DNA of 64,000 nucleotides from contig CALYPL010000002.1 in NCBI GenBank assembly GCA_945273835.1, positions 102,112-166,111 of the forward strand. The letters are read 5' to 3'. The position numbers and the translations under genes are program-made. Every line of letters begins with the position of its first letter. Position 1 is the first letter of the stretch. Positions 44,472 through 53,438 of this stretch are shown one piece after another. Source of the DNA: an uncultured Dysgonomonas sp. GTDB lineage: Bacteria; Bacteroidota; Bacteroidia; Bacteroidales; Dysgonomonadaceae. The notes beneath the pieces were generated by a model. It saw nothing but the letters and a program-made list of their open reading frames with translations, searched no databases and was not told where the DNA came from.

Positions 44472-44858
44472 TATTTATCAGAATAGTGTTGCATAAATGC
44501 TTTTATTTAATAAACGACTTATTAATATAAATGTTTATCGGAAGATTATTTTTTAATGGAAGAATAAGGAGTATTTAAATTAACAAATATCATCTTGGAT
44601 CAAGATATCGATTTAATTTTGAATTTTATAATTCACACAATAAAATCATATTAAACTCCCGACCTTGCTAGTTATTTTAACAGTTCTTTTTTGGAGGTCT
44701 TGACTTTCGAAAGGTTATATTTATTTTGGTTATCTATTGTTTACAATACGAAGTTAAACAAGATTATTTGTACTATGAAAATATTTGTGCTATAGTTATA
44801 GATAATACTTATAAGCAATACGTTTTTTTATTTGAATAGCTTATTTGTTTTTATTTAC

Positions 44859-44866
44859 TAAATTTG
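44859..44866 (+). promoter_or_regulatory. Putative -7 box (TAAATTTG) for the suf operon
   Basis: Exact TAnnTTTG match about 98 bases before the sufC ATG. TTTG motifs occur at 44831 and 44844, but at 24- and 11-base spacings, not the usual 19-21. Confidence 0.45.
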
Positions 44867-44885
44867 CAATGCGCAATACTTTCTG

Positions 44886-44908
44886 AACATTTGCATCTCT
44901 GCAATGTT
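44886..44908 (+). promoter_or_regulatory. Inverted repeat in the suf leader
   Basis: AACATTTGCA (44886-44895) faces TGCAATGTT (44900-44908) around TCTC, with one bulged base. It lies about 20 bases after the -7 box, near the expected transcript start, so it could be a repressor site or a leader hairpin. Confidence 0.35.
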
Positions 44909-44963
44909 ATTGATGGTATGCGGAAATTTACCCATATCAATCTAAAAATAAATATACTGATAA

Positions 44964-45725
44964 ATGGCTAATTTATTAAATATAAAAGACCTGCACGGTG
45001 GTGTTGAAGGAAAAGAAATTCTTAAAGGACTTAATTTTGAAGTAAATGAAGGTGAGGTTCATGCCATAATGGGACCTAATGGAGCCGGAAAAAGTACATT
45101 TGCTTCAATATTGGTCGGTAATCCTAATTATGAAGTTACTAAAGGCGAAATACTATATAAAGGTAAAGATCTATTAGAACTTTCGCCCGAAGAAAGATCA
45201 TGGGAAGGTTTGTTTCTGAGTTTTCAATACCCGGTTGAAATACCCGGTGTGAGCATGACAAATTTCATGAAGACTGCCATGAATGAAAAACGTAAATATC
45301 TCGGACAAGAACCTATCTCGGCTTCCGATTTTCTGAAAATGATGAAGGAAAAACGTGAATTAGTTGAATTGGATAATAGCCTTGCAAGCCGTTCTGTAAA
45401 CGAAGGGTTTTCGGGCGGAGAAAAAAAACGGAATGAAATCTTCCAGATGGCTATGCTTGAGCCTACTTTGTCTGTTATGGACGAAACAGATTCAGGTTTG
45501 GATATTGATGCTTTGCGAATAGTGGCGAGTGGCGTTAATAAATTGAGAAGTAGCAAAAATGCGACTATTGTTATTACTCACTATCAGAGATTGTTAGATT
45601 ATATCAAGCCTGATTTTGTGCACGTGCTATTTAACGGACGTATTGTGAAGAGTGCAGGTCCTGAATTGGCGCTTGAATTGGAGAAAAAAGGATATGATTG
45701 GATTATTAAAGAATTTCAAAAATGA
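44964..45725 (+). CDS. sufC: Fe-S cluster assembly ATPase SufC
   Basis: 253-residue ABC-type ATPase that drives the SufBCD scaffold during iron-sulphur cluster assembly. Walker A is IMGPNGAGKSTFASIL (about 35-50), signature NEGFSGGEKKRNEIFQ (about 146-161), Walker B LSVMDETDSGLDIDAL (about 169-184), and the switch histidine in IVITHYQRLLDYI. It is cytoplasmic with no membrane partner. First gene of sufC-sufD-sufS; it overlaps sufD by 4 bases. sufB, which usually sits just upstream, is missing here. Confidence 0.95.
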   Translation: MANLLNIKDLHGGVEGKEILKGLNFEVNEGEVHAIMGPNGAGKSTFASILVGNPNYEVTKGEILYKGKDLLELSPEERSWEGLFLSFQYPVEIPGVSMTNFMKTAMNEKRKYLGQEPISASDFLKMMKEKRELVELDNSLASRSVNEGFSGGEKKRNEIFQMAMLEPTLSVMDETDSGLDIDALRIVASGVNKLRSSKNATIVITHYQRLLDYIKPDFVHVLFNGRIVKSAGPELALELEKKGYDWIIKEFQK

Positions 45726-47062
45726 TTGAACAACAATATATTGATATTTTTAATAATCATCGAGAGCTGATTGACGATAAATCTGCTCCCGTAATTAATA
45801 ATCTCCGAGAACCCGCTTTGCAAGCTTTTGCCGAAATCGGTTTCCCTACCGAAAAAGAAGAATATTATAAATATTTTGATGTATCCTCACATTTTGCGGC
45901 TGAATATGGTCTGAATCTTAACCGAGCGTCGATAAAGGGAAATCCTTATTTTGCATTTAAAGACAATATTCCGAGTTTGCAAGCTGATGTGTATTACATG
46001 CTGAATGATACATTTCATCGGCAATTCACGCCAGTAAATGATTATCCTGACGGAGTATTTGTTGGTAGCTTGTGTGATTTTGCCGGATTATATCCTTCAA
46101 TCTGTGAAAAATATTACGGAAAGATAGCGAATATCAAAGAGGATGGCACAACAGCATTCAACACGATGTTTGCACAAGACGGATTTGTAGTATACGTGCC
46201 TGAAAATATAGCAGTAGAACAACCAATACAATTAGTCAACATATTGAAAAGTAATATAGATATGTTGGTTAACAGGCGTATCCTTATTATTGCCGAAAAA
46301 AACGCTCAGGTTAAACTGGTTGTTTGCGACCAGACTGTAGATAAATCCCGTTATTTGGTTACACAAGTAGATGAGATCTTTGCCGATGAAAATGCAGTAA
46401 TTGATTATTATCTGCTTGAAAGAAATTCGGACAAAGTTAACCGTGTTGTTACTACCAATATTGATCAGAAAGAATCGTCTAATGTTCTTGTCAACAATTT
46501 GACTTTGAATTGCGGTCATAGCCGAAACAATTATCACATAACCCTTGGTGGTCAGTATGCTGAGTCGAATATATGCGGAATGGTGATAGGAGGAAATCAG
46601 CAACTGATTGATAATTTTGTTCAGATGAATCATGCTAAGCCTAATTGTCATAGCAATCAGCTCTTTAAGTATGTGATGATGGATGAAGCTAAAGGTGCGT
46701 TTTGTGGAAAGATTGTTGTTGAAAAAGATGCACAGAAAACTATCGCTTATCAGAACAATCGCAATTTATGCGTTTCAGACACGGCTCGTATGTATTCAAA
46801 ACCTCAGTTGGAAATTTATGCCGACGATGTTAAATGTTCGCATGGTCTTACTACCGGACAGCTTGACGAAGAAGCTCTTTTCTATCTTCGTAGCCGTGGT
46901 ATAGACGAAGAAAAAGCACGGCTTATGCTGATGCAGGCTTTTACAGCTGACGTGCTTGAACATATACGTTTGGATGGACTGAAAGAATTGCTATTGAACC
47001 TTGTTGAGAAACGTTTAAGAGGAGAAGATTCAAAATGTGCTAACTGTAGTGGCTGTAAATAA
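45722..47062 (+). CDS. sufD: Fe-S cluster assembly protein SufD
   Basis: 446-residue partner of SufC and SufB. The beta-helix core occupies about 130-380 and includes GHSRNNYHITLGGQYAESNI (about 265-284) and KVVEKDAQKT-type strands (IVVEKDAQKTIAYQNNRNL), followed by the conserved IYADDVKCSHGLTTGQLDEE (about 373-392) and ALFYLRSRGI, the region that holds the cluster-assembly cysteine/histidine in the SufBD family. I call it SufD and not SufB from its length and lack of the SufB N-terminal cysteine motif. The tail ends in KCANCSGCK, three cysteines spaced two apart, a possible metal site. Confidence 0.9.
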   Translation: MIEQQYIDIFNNHRELIDDKSAPVINNLREPALQAFAEIGFPTEKEEYYKYFDVSSHFAAEYGLNLNRASIKGNPYFAFKDNIPSLQADVYYMLNDTFHRQFTPVNDYPDGVFVGSLCDFAGLYPSICEKYYGKIANIKEDGTTAFNTMFAQDGFVVYVPENIAVEQPIQLVNILKSNIDMLVNRRILIIAEKNAQVKLVVCDQTVDKSRYLVTQVDEIFADENAVIDYYLLERNSDKVNRVVTTNIDQKESSNVLVNNLTLNCGHSRNNYHITLGGQYAESNICGMVIGGNQQLIDNFVQMNHAKPNCHSNQLFKYVMMDEAKGAFCGKIVVEKDAQKTIAYQNNRNLCVSDTARMYSKPQLEIYADDVKCSHGLTTGQLDEEALFYLRSRGIDEEKARLMLMQAFTADVLEHIRLDGLKELLLNLVEKRLRGEDSKCANCSGCK

Positions 47063-47070
47063 TTTATAAG

Positions 47071-48291
47071 ATGTCGTTTAATGTCGATTTAGTCAGAAAA
47101 GATTTTCCGATTCTTTCAGAACAAGTCTACGGAAAACCATTGGTTTACCTTGATAACGGTGCTACCTCTCAGAAACCTCGTTGTGTGATTGAGAAAATGG
47201 CAGCTGTTTATGAAAGAACCAATGCCAATGTGCATCGTGGGGTACATCTTCTTAGTCAGCAAGCCACTGATATGATGGAGGATGCCCGCCGTACAGTACA
47301 GGCTTTTCTAAATGCTGAAAGTCATCGTGAAATAATTTTTACCAAAGGAACAACAGAATCTATCAATCTTGTTGCTAACAGTTTCTGTCAAGAATTCTGC
47401 AAAGACGGTGATGAAATTATTGTCTCATGCTTGGAGCATCACTCCAACATCGTACCATGGCAGATACAAGGTTCATTACGGGGTATTAATCTGCGGGTCA
47501 TCCCTATAAATGAAAACGGAGAGCTTGATTTGGATGAACTGAAAAAACTTATTAACCACAGAACAAAATTGATTTCTATCGCTCATGTATCCAATGTATT
47601 AGGTACAATAAATCCGATAGAAGAAATTATAAAGTTAGCCCATTCACATGATGTTCCAGTATTGATTGATGCTGCGCAATCCGTTCCGCATCTTGCAATT
47701 GATGTACAGAAGCTCGATTGTGATTTTCTTGTTTTTTCAGCCCATAAAGTTTATGGTCCTAACGGAATAGGAGTTCTTTATGGTAAAGAAAAATGGTTGG
47801 AACGTATGCCTCCATATCAGGGAGGGGGAGAAATGATCGGACATGTTTCGTTTCAGGGTACCACTTTCAATGATTTACCTTTCAAATTTGAGGCAGGAAC
47901 GCCTGACTACGTCGGAATCATTGCTTTTGCAACAGCCTTGGATTATATAAATAATATTGGTCTTGCAAAGATTGGCGAGTATGAGACTGAATTATTGACT
48001 TATGCCACTGAAAAACTTATGCAGATTGACGGAATGCGGATTTATGGTGCATCTGCCCATAAAAGCAGCGTCATTTCTTTTCTTGTAGGCAATATTCATC
48101 ATTACGACATGGGTATGTTGCTTGATAAGATGGGAATAGCTGTACGTACAGGACATCATTGCGCTCAGCCTTTGATGGAGACTTTAGGTATTGAAGGAAC
48201 AGTGCGCGCTTCGTTTGCTTTTTACAATACAAAAGAGGAAATTGAAATATTAACTGAAGGAATAAAGAAAGTTTCTGTTATGTTCAGTTGA
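47071..48291 (+). CDS. sufS: Cysteine desulphurase SufS
   Basis: 406-residue group II PLP enzyme supplying sulphur from cysteine. VYLDNGATSQKPR (about 26-38) is the N-terminal signature; SCLEHHSNIVPWQ follows; the PLP lysine is in FLVFSAHKVYGPNGIGVLYG (about 220-239); the catalytic cysteine loop is RTGHHCAQPLM (about 362-372), the RxGHHCA motif that separates SufS from IscS. It is 8 bases after sufD. SufE or SufU is not present in the window. It closes the operon. Confidence 0.95.
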   Translation: MSFNVDLVRKDFPILSEQVYGKPLVYLDNGATSQKPRCVIEKMAAVYERTNANVHRGVHLLSQQATDMMEDARRTVQAFLNAESHREIIFTKGTTESINLVANSFCQEFCKDGDEIIVSCLEHHSNIVPWQIQGSLRGINLRVIPINENGELDLDELKKLINHRTKLISIAHVSNVLGTINPIEEIIKLAHSHDVPVLIDAAQSVPHLAIDVQKLDCDFLVFSAHKVYGPNGIGVLYGKEKWLERMPPYQGGGEMIGHVSFQGTTFNDLPFKFEAGTPDYVGIIAFATALDYINNIGLAKIGEYETELLTYATEKLMQIDGMRIYGASAHKSSVISFLVGNIHHYDMGMLLDKMGIAVRTGHHCAQPLMETLGIEGTVRASFAFYNTKEEIEILTEGIKKVSVMFS

Positions 48292-48362
48292 TTTTTTTTG
48301 TTTTTTAAATCTCAATAAATTATAATTGTAAAAAAATTTTTCCGATTTATAAAAGCTTTGCG

Positions 48363-48370
48363 TACATTTG
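48363..48370 (+). promoter_or_regulatory. Putative -7 box (TACATTTG) for the bamD operon
   Basis: Exact TAnnTTTG match 23 bases before the bamD ATG. A T-run replaces TTTG near -33. Confidence 0.5.
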
Positions 48371-48393
48371 CAGACTAATTTACACGAATTATA

Positions 48394-49260
48394 ATGAAAT
48401 TTAAGATACTGTGTCCTTTACTACTGATACTTTTTCTGACTTCTTGTGGTGAATATAATAAGATATTAAAAAGTTCGGATGCAGAACTTAAATATAAGTA
48501 CGCTCAAAAATATTTTGACGAAAAAAAATACGGGCGTACGATAACACTTTTAGGGGAAATCCTGCCTTATTATAAAAACCGTTCAGAAGAGCAAGCCATG
48601 ACTTTCTTGTTAGGGCAGGCTTATTTTTATGATAAGGATTATGCATCCGCCACTCAGATTTATAAAAGATATTATACTCAGTTTCCGAAAGGAGAATATA
48701 CCGAACTTGCCCGTTTTAATGCAGGATATGGTTTGTATCTCGATTCTCCCGATGCTCGTCTTGATCAGACCAATACTCATAAATCAATGCAGGAACTGAA
48801 TGAATATCTTGAATATTTTCCGAAAGGAGAAAAGGCTAAGCAAGCTGAAGATCTTTTATTTGAAATGCAAGAAAAATTAGCTTATAAAGAGTTCATGTCT
48901 TGCCGTCTTTATTACAATCTTGGTATGTATATGGGGAACAATTATCAGTCTTGTATTGTGACAGCGCGTGAAGCTCTTAAAGACTATCCTTTTTCCGTTT
49001 ATACAGAAGAGTTCCAAATATTGATAATTCGTTCCAAATTTGAGTTGGCTGCACATAGTGTTCATGAAATGCAACCTGTCAGATACAGGGATTTAATTGA
49101 TGAACATTTCAATTATATTAATATGTTTCCACAAGGAAAATATAAAAAGGAATCTACCAAGTATTACCGTGAAGCTTTGAAATCTCTTGGACAAGAAGTT
49201 GATGACTTGACCAACGAAGCTGTTGAAGAACAACTTCAACAAAAAGATGATAAAAAATAA
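48394..49260 (+). CDS. bamD: Outer-membrane assembly lipoprotein BamD
   Basis: 288-residue lipoprotein of the BAM complex that inserts beta-barrel proteins. Signal peptide with lipobox LFLTSCGE (C18). The body is a series of TPR helices: YAQKYFDEKKYGRTITLL (about 36-53), EEQAMTFLLGQAYFYDKDYASATQIYKRYYTQFPKG in consecutive repeats (about 70-105), and later LYYNLGMYMGNNYQSCIVTAREALKDYP. The C-terminal EVDDLTNEAVEEQLQQ is charged. It starts a three-gene unit bamD-rpoZ-DUF4293 with tight spacing. Confidence 0.92.
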   Translation: MKFKILCPLLLILFLTSCGEYNKILKSSDAELKYKYAQKYFDEKKYGRTITLLGEILPYYKNRSEEQAMTFLLGQAYFYDKDYASATQIYKRYYTQFPKGEYTELARFNAGYGLYLDSPDARLDQTNTHKSMQELNEYLEYFPKGEKAKQAEDLLFEMQEKLAYKEFMSCRLYYNLGMYMGNNYQSCIVTAREALKDYPFSVYTEEFQILIIRSKFELAAHSVHEMQPVRYRDLIDEHFNYINMFPQGKYKKESTKYYREALKSLGQEVDDLTNEAVEEQLQQKDDKK

Positions 49261-49296
49261 TTAAAACATATATACAATATATTTATTTATAGAATT

Positions 49297-49629
49297 ATGG
49301 ATTACAGAAAATCGAATGCTCCGTCTAATACTGTTACTCGCGACATGATGCAGTTATCAGCAGATACAGGCAATGTTTACGAAACAGTGAGAATTATTTC
49401 TAAAAGGGCTAACCAAATTTCAGTTGAAATGAAGAAAGACCTTGATCAGAAATTACAGGAATTTGCTTCATATAATGATAGTCTTGAAGAAGTTTTTGAA
49501 AACAGAGAACAGATCGAGATTTCTCGTTATTACGAAAAACTGCCTAAGCCTACGCTTATTGCCGTGCAAGAATATGAAGAAGGCAAATTGTATTATCGTA
49601 ATCCGTCTAAGGAAAAAGATAATTTTTAA
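49297..49629 (+). CDS. rpoZ: RNA polymerase omega subunit (Bacteroidota type)
   Basis: 110-residue protein of the Rpb6/omega kind found in Bacteroidota. The N-terminus has NAPSNTVTRDMMQLSADTGN and then YETVRIISKRANQISVEMK (about 29-47), where the helix with SKRANQI corresponds to the conserved ARRAxQL-like region of omega. The rest is helical. It assists beta-prime folding and polymerase assembly. It lies between bamD (36-base gap) and a DUF4293 gene that starts directly after its stop. Assignment rests on my memory of the family pattern. Confidence 0.82.
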   Translation: MDYRKSNAPSNTVTRDMMQLSADTGNVYETVRIISKRANQISVEMKKDLDQKLQEFASYNDSLEEVFENREQIEISRYYEKLPKPTLIAVQEYEEGKLYYRNPSKEKDNF

Positions 49630-50088
49630 ATGATACAGCGTCGTCAATCAATTTATTTGTTGTTAACAGCCATTTTAATGGCTGTTACTGCATTTAGCCC
49701 TTTACTTGTCATAAGAATGCCAGACTTGTCAATATTAGATTTTATGTCCTGCGGCATTATGAAAAAGACTGGAGAACTTTTTAAACCAACTTGGGGAGTT
49801 ATCACAATGGCAGGTTTAAGTTCGCTTATTGCCCTTGTAAATATCTTCCTTTATAAGAAGCGAAAACTTCAGATTAGGATGGGCTATATAACATCTCTGT
49901 TCATTGTGCTGTACTATGTGACCTTGGGAACCTATTTTTATGTGATTTGTAATAATATAGGAGCTGAATTAAGCAGTATACATTATGGTATTGTATTGCC
50001 GTTTATTGCGCTCATATTGAATATTATGGCTATTGCAAACATAAAGAAAGATGAAAAGCTGGTTAAATCGCTTGACAGAATACGTTGA
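49630..50088 (+). CDS. DUF4293 family membrane protein
   Basis: 152-residue inner-membrane protein with four hydrophobic helices (about 8-28, 56-76, 85-106, 117-138) connected by short loops. It begins MIQRRQSIYLLLTAILM, the hallmark of the Bacteroidota DUF4293 family, and has a basic KKRKLQIRMGY loop between helices 2 and 3. Function unknown. Its ATG directly follows the rpoZ stop, and a strong terminator follows, so it is the last gene of the bamD unit. Confidence 0.85.
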   Translation: MIQRRQSIYLLLTAILMAVTAFSPLLVIRMPDLSILDFMSCGIMKKTGELFKPTWGVITMAGLSSLIALVNIFLYKKRKLQIRMGYITSLFIVLYYVTLGTYFYVICNNIGAELSSIHYGIVLPFIALILNIMAIANIKKDEKLVKSLDRIR

Positions 50089-50123
50089 TAAATATAACGT
50101 ACTTTATCATAATAAATATATGT

Positions 50124-50158
50124 AAAAGGATAACTATAGCTGTTATCCTTTTTTTATT
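50124..50158 (+). terminator. Terminator of the bamD-rpoZ-DUF4293 unit
   Basis: AAAAGGATAAC (50124-50134) pairs perfectly with GTTATCCTTTT (50142-50152), loop TATAGCT, followed by a T-run. Confidence 0.88.
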
Positions 50159-50308
50159 ATCCAGATACCGAACTCTTGTTGAATTTCTTTTATATCTTTA
50201 GTTTCATGTTATCTGTAAATAGATAAGTATGAAACAATGTAACGAGCATGTTGATATAGCATTTAGACTTTGGTACTTTAAGAAGTTTACTTTTAAAAGA
50301 TTATAAGT

Positions 50309-53272
50309 ATGTCCAATATCCCTGATGTCAAAGACTTTCGATTTAAAGATACATCGTTTGCAAGCTTAATGACTAAGCGCATTCATAACGTTTTACTTAT
50401 AGCCACTCGATATGATTCATTCATACTTGAAGATGACGGACGTATTGACGAACAAATTTTTAACGAATATGTTTCTCTAAATTTGAGTAACCCTCCACGT
50501 TTTAATCAGGTCCGAGATGAAAGGGCAGCTCTGCAAGAATTAAGTAATAATCATTACGAGCTTATTATCCAAATGCCGAATATGGACGACACTGATGTTT
50601 TTGCCATATCACACGAAATTAAATCAATGTATCCTGATATTCCGTTTGTTGTACTCACACCATTTTCAAAAGAAGTCTCCAAACGTTTAGAAATGGAAGA
50701 TTTAACCGATGTGGATTACGTTTTCAGCTGGCTTGGAAATTCAGATTTGCTTTTAGCTATCATTAAATTGATAGAAGATTCTATGAATGTAGAACACGAC
50801 ACGCAAAGTGTAGGTGTACAAATTATCCTTTTAATCGAAGATTCAATTCGTTTCTATTCATCCGTCTTACCGGTTTTATTTAAGATTGTGCTTGAGGAGT
50901 CTAAAGAATTCAGCAAAGAAGCTTTGAACGATCATCAACGTATGTTGCGGATGCGTGGACGTCCGAAGATTATGCTTGCACGTACTTTTGAGGAAGCAAC
51001 AGATCTTTATAACCAATACAGCGATAATATATTAGGAGTAATTTCTGATATGAGCTATAAGCATAACGGAGTTAAAGACAAATTGGCGGGTTATAAACTT
51101 GGAAAGTGGTTAAAAGAGCAGAATGCATTTATACCTATTGTATATGCATCGTCTGAATTTACAAACAAAAAATATGCGGATGAACTTGGATGCTGTTTCA
51201 TAGATAAAACTTCTAAAAGTTTTCCTCTCGACTTAAGAAAGCAAGTAAAGGATAATTTCGGGTTTGGAGATTTTGTTATCATAGATCCCGAAACGAATGA
51301 AGAATTGATGCGATTCAGAAATCTGAAAGATATTCAGAAAGGTATTTTTAACATTCCCGAAAATGCTTTGAGGTATCATATGTCGCATCATCATTTTGCT
51401 CGTTTTTTCTATTCAAGAGCATTATTCCCTTTGGCTGCAACTTTGCGAAAAATAAATATTACTGATTTCGAAGATATCGAGACAGCTCGACAGGTTATAT
51501 ACGATTCAATCATAAAGTATCGCCGAATGAAAAATTCGGGTATAGTTGCAGTCTTTGATAAAGAACGTTTTGACGAATTTTCAAATTTTGCACGTATAGG
51601 TAACGGATCAATTGGTGGAAAGGGTAGGAGTATAGCTTTCGCCGATAATTTAATTAAGAGGCATGCCTACTTAAACGAATATGATAACTTTCCTGTCAAA
51701 ATACCTCGTACAGTTGTTTTATGTACCGACATTTTCGATGAATTTATGAGTAATAATGATCTGTATCCTATTGCCTTGTCGGATATGCCGGATCAGGAAA
51801 TATTAGAACATTTTCTGAAAGCTATATTACCCGATCATTTGCTTGAAGATTTGACTGCTTTACTTGAAGTCATTAAAGGTCCTTTAGCTGTCCGTTCGTC
51901 AAGTTTACTTGAAGATTCGCATTATCAACCTTTCGCCGGCGTTTATAAGACTTATATGATTCCCAATGGCAACGATAAATATGAATCACTAATTATGCTA
52001 AGTGATGCCATTAAGTCAGTATATGCGTCGGTCTTCTATCAGGAATGTAAAACATATATGACAGCTACTCAAAATCTGATTGATCAGGAAAAAATGGCAA
52101 TTGTTCTTCAGGAAGCTATCGGTAATATATATGGTACCCGTTTTTATCCGACTATCTCAGGAGTGGCACGGTCGTTGAATTTTTATCCTATTGGTCATGA
52201 AAAAGCCGAAGAAGGGGTTGTAAATATGGTTCTCGGATTAGGCAAATATATTGTAGACGGTGGCGTAGGATTAAGATTCTCTCCTTATCATCCGCATAAT
52301 ATTGTGCAATTAAGCAGTGTAGAATATGCCCTGAAAGATACTCAACGTTATTTTCTTGCATTAGATTTAGGCAATAAATCAAATTTCAAGATTGATGATA
52401 CTTTTAACTGTTTGAAATTAACACTTAAAGACGCTGAACAAGATGGTGCTCTGCGATTGATATCATCCACTTATGTAGCTTCGGAAGATATGATTTACGA
52501 CGGTTATTATGAACGTGGCAGAAAAATAATATCTTTTGCTAATATTCTGCAACACGATGTCTTACCATTGGCTAAAACCCTTCAAGATGTCATGAAGATC
52601 AGTCAGTCAGAGATGGGACGACCTGTTGAAATTGAGTTTGCGGTTAATCTTAAAGATGGGGAGATGTCTTCTTTTTATGTATTGCAAATCAGACCTATTG
52701 TTCAAAACAAAGAGTTTATTAATGAAGATTTAACCGAAATTCAGCCCAATCAAGCTATTTTGTATTCTAAGGATGCTTTAGGGCATGGTATTTATAATGA
52801 TGTCCATGATATAGTTTACGTCAAAACAGATCGTTTTAATGCCGCAAATAACTCCAAAATAGTTGCTGAGATTGAAGAGCTGAATCGGGAATTTTTGAAT
52901 AAAGATAAAAATTATGTATTAGTCGGACCCGGCAGATGGGGGAGTAGTGATTCTTGGTTAGGTATTCCGGTTAATTGGTCACAAATAAGCAATGCAAGAG
53001 TTTTAGTCGAGGTGGCTTTAGATAGTTATAGAATTGAACCAAGTCAGGGTACTCATTTCTTTCAGAATCTTACGTCTTTTGGAGTCGGATATTTTTATAT
53101 CAACCCTTTTATCGAAGGTAATGGCTTTTTCAATGAAACTTATCTTAATAATCATGATGCTGTATGGGAATCTGAATATCTACGCCATATCAGGTTCGAT
53201 AATCCGGCTGTGATTAAGATTAACGGTAGAAATAAAATCGGACTTGTCTTGAAACCTACTGACAAAATTTAA
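50309..53272 (+). CDS. Receiver-PPDK-like fusion protein (PEP/pyruvate-binding ATP-grasp)
   Basis: 987 residues in four parts. (1) About 25-155: receiver-like fold lacking the acidic pocket. (2) About 170-310: receiver domain with the expected pocket: E177-D178, D247 in GVISDMSY, S281 in VYASSE, K300 in FIDKTSK. (3) About 425-800: the ATP-grasp domain of PPDK and PEP synthase, with GGKGRSIAFADNLI, R529 in AVRSSSLLEDS, FAGVYKTY, and the closing LQIRPI (R795). (4) About 830-987: a unique tail with VGPGRWGSSDSWLG. The phosphohistidine and PEP-binding barrel domains of PPDK are absent, so it cannot be a complete PEP synthase, though it is often annotated as one. It may bind ATP and be regulated by phosphorylation. 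Single gene. Confidence 0.82.
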   Translation: MSNIPDVKDFRFKDTSFASLMTKRIHNVLLIATRYDSFILEDDGRIDEQIFNEYVSLNLSNPPRFNQVRDERAALQELSNNHYELIIQMPNMDDTDVFAISHEIKSMYPDIPFVVLTPFSKEVSKRLEMEDLTDVDYVFSWLGNSDLLLAIIKLIEDSMNVEHDTQSVGVQIILLIEDSIRFYSSVLPVLFKIVLEESKEFSKEALNDHQRMLRMRGRPKIMLARTFEEATDLYNQYSDNILGVISDMSYKHNGVKDKLAGYKLGKWLKEQNAFIPIVYASSEFTNKKYADELGCCFIDKTSKSFPLDLRKQVKDNFGFGDFVIIDPETNEELMRFRNLKDIQKGIFNIPENALRYHMSHHHFARFFYSRALFPLAATLRKINITDFEDIETARQVIYDSIIKYRRMKNSGIVAVFDKERFDEFSNFARIGNGSIGGKGRSIAFADNLIKRHAYLNEYDNFPVKIPRTVVLCTDIFDEFMSNNDLYPIALSDMPDQEILEHFLKAILPDHLLEDLTALLEVIKGPLAVRSSSLLEDSHYQPFAGVYKTYMIPNGNDKYESLIMLSDAIKSVYASVFYQECKTYMTATQNLIDQEKMAIVLQEAIGNIYGTRFYPTISGVARSLNFYPIGHEKAEEGVVNMVLGLGKYIVDGGVGLRFSPYHPHNIVQLSSVEYALKDTQRYFLALDLGNKSNFKIDDTFNCLKLTLKDAEQDGALRLISSTYVASEDMIYDGYYERGRKIISFANILQHDVLPLAKTLQDVMKISQSEMGRPVEIEFAVNLKDGEMSSFYVLQIRPIVQNKEFINEDLTEIQPNQAILYSKDALGHGIYNDVHDIVYVKTDRFNAANNSKIVAEIEELNREFLNKDKNYVLVGPGRWGSSDSWLGIPVNWSQISNARVLVEVALDSYRIEPSQGTHFFQNLTSFGVGYFYINPFIEGNGFFNETYLNNHDAVWESEYLRHIRFDNPAVIKINGRNKIGLVLKPTDKI

Positions 53273-53307
53273 TTTTAAAAGAAGCCTTTGTATTTCTTAT
53301 CGAACTT

Positions 53308-53338
53308 TTTGTTCTGTAAAGAAATTATTATATCTTTG
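53308..53338 (+). promoter_or_regulatory. Consensus promoter of tRNA-Cys
   Basis: TTTG (53308-53311), 19-base spacer, TATCTTTG (53331-53338). Both elements match the Bacteroidota consensus exactly and the tRNA starts 18 bases later. Confidence 0.8.
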
Positions 53339-53356
53339 CATTCGCTAACCAAGCAT

Positions 53357-53427
53357 GGTTCCTTGGCCGAGTGGTTAGGCAACGGTCTGCAAAACCGGTG
53401 ACGGCGGTTCAAATCCGCCAGGAACCT
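53357..53427 (+). tRNA. tRNA-Cys (GCA)
   Basis: 71 bases. Acceptor stem GGTTCCT (53357-53363) pairs with AGGAACC (53420-53426), discriminator T, as expected for tRNA-Cys. Anticodon stem-loop CGGT-CTGCAAA-ACCG gives anticodon GCA. T-arm GGCGG-TTCAAAT-CCGCC (53403-53419). CCA is not encoded. It has a consensus promoter and its own terminator, and its 3' side is followed by an integrase relic. Confidence 0.95.
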
Positions 53428-53438
53428 CTAGGTATGTT

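Larger units (their letters stand above)
44472..44963. other. Intergenic region upstream of sufC, no sufB
   Basis: 492 bases between a minus-strand lipoprotein gene and sufC. It holds a 15-base palindrome ATCTTG-GAT-CAAGAT (44592-44606), the sufC -7 box (44859-44866) and a leader inverted repeat (44886-44908). No part of a sufB gene is readable in any frame, and I see no RNA gene. Confidence 0.6.

Noticed and set aside
44592..44606. Riboswitch upstream of sufC
   Set aside because: The dyads are short and isolated, with no known riboswitch core that I recognise; listed only as possible operators.
50309..53272. Calling the gene PEP synthase or PPDK
   Set aside because: Only the ATP-grasp part is present; the phosphohistidine and PEP-binding domains are absent.
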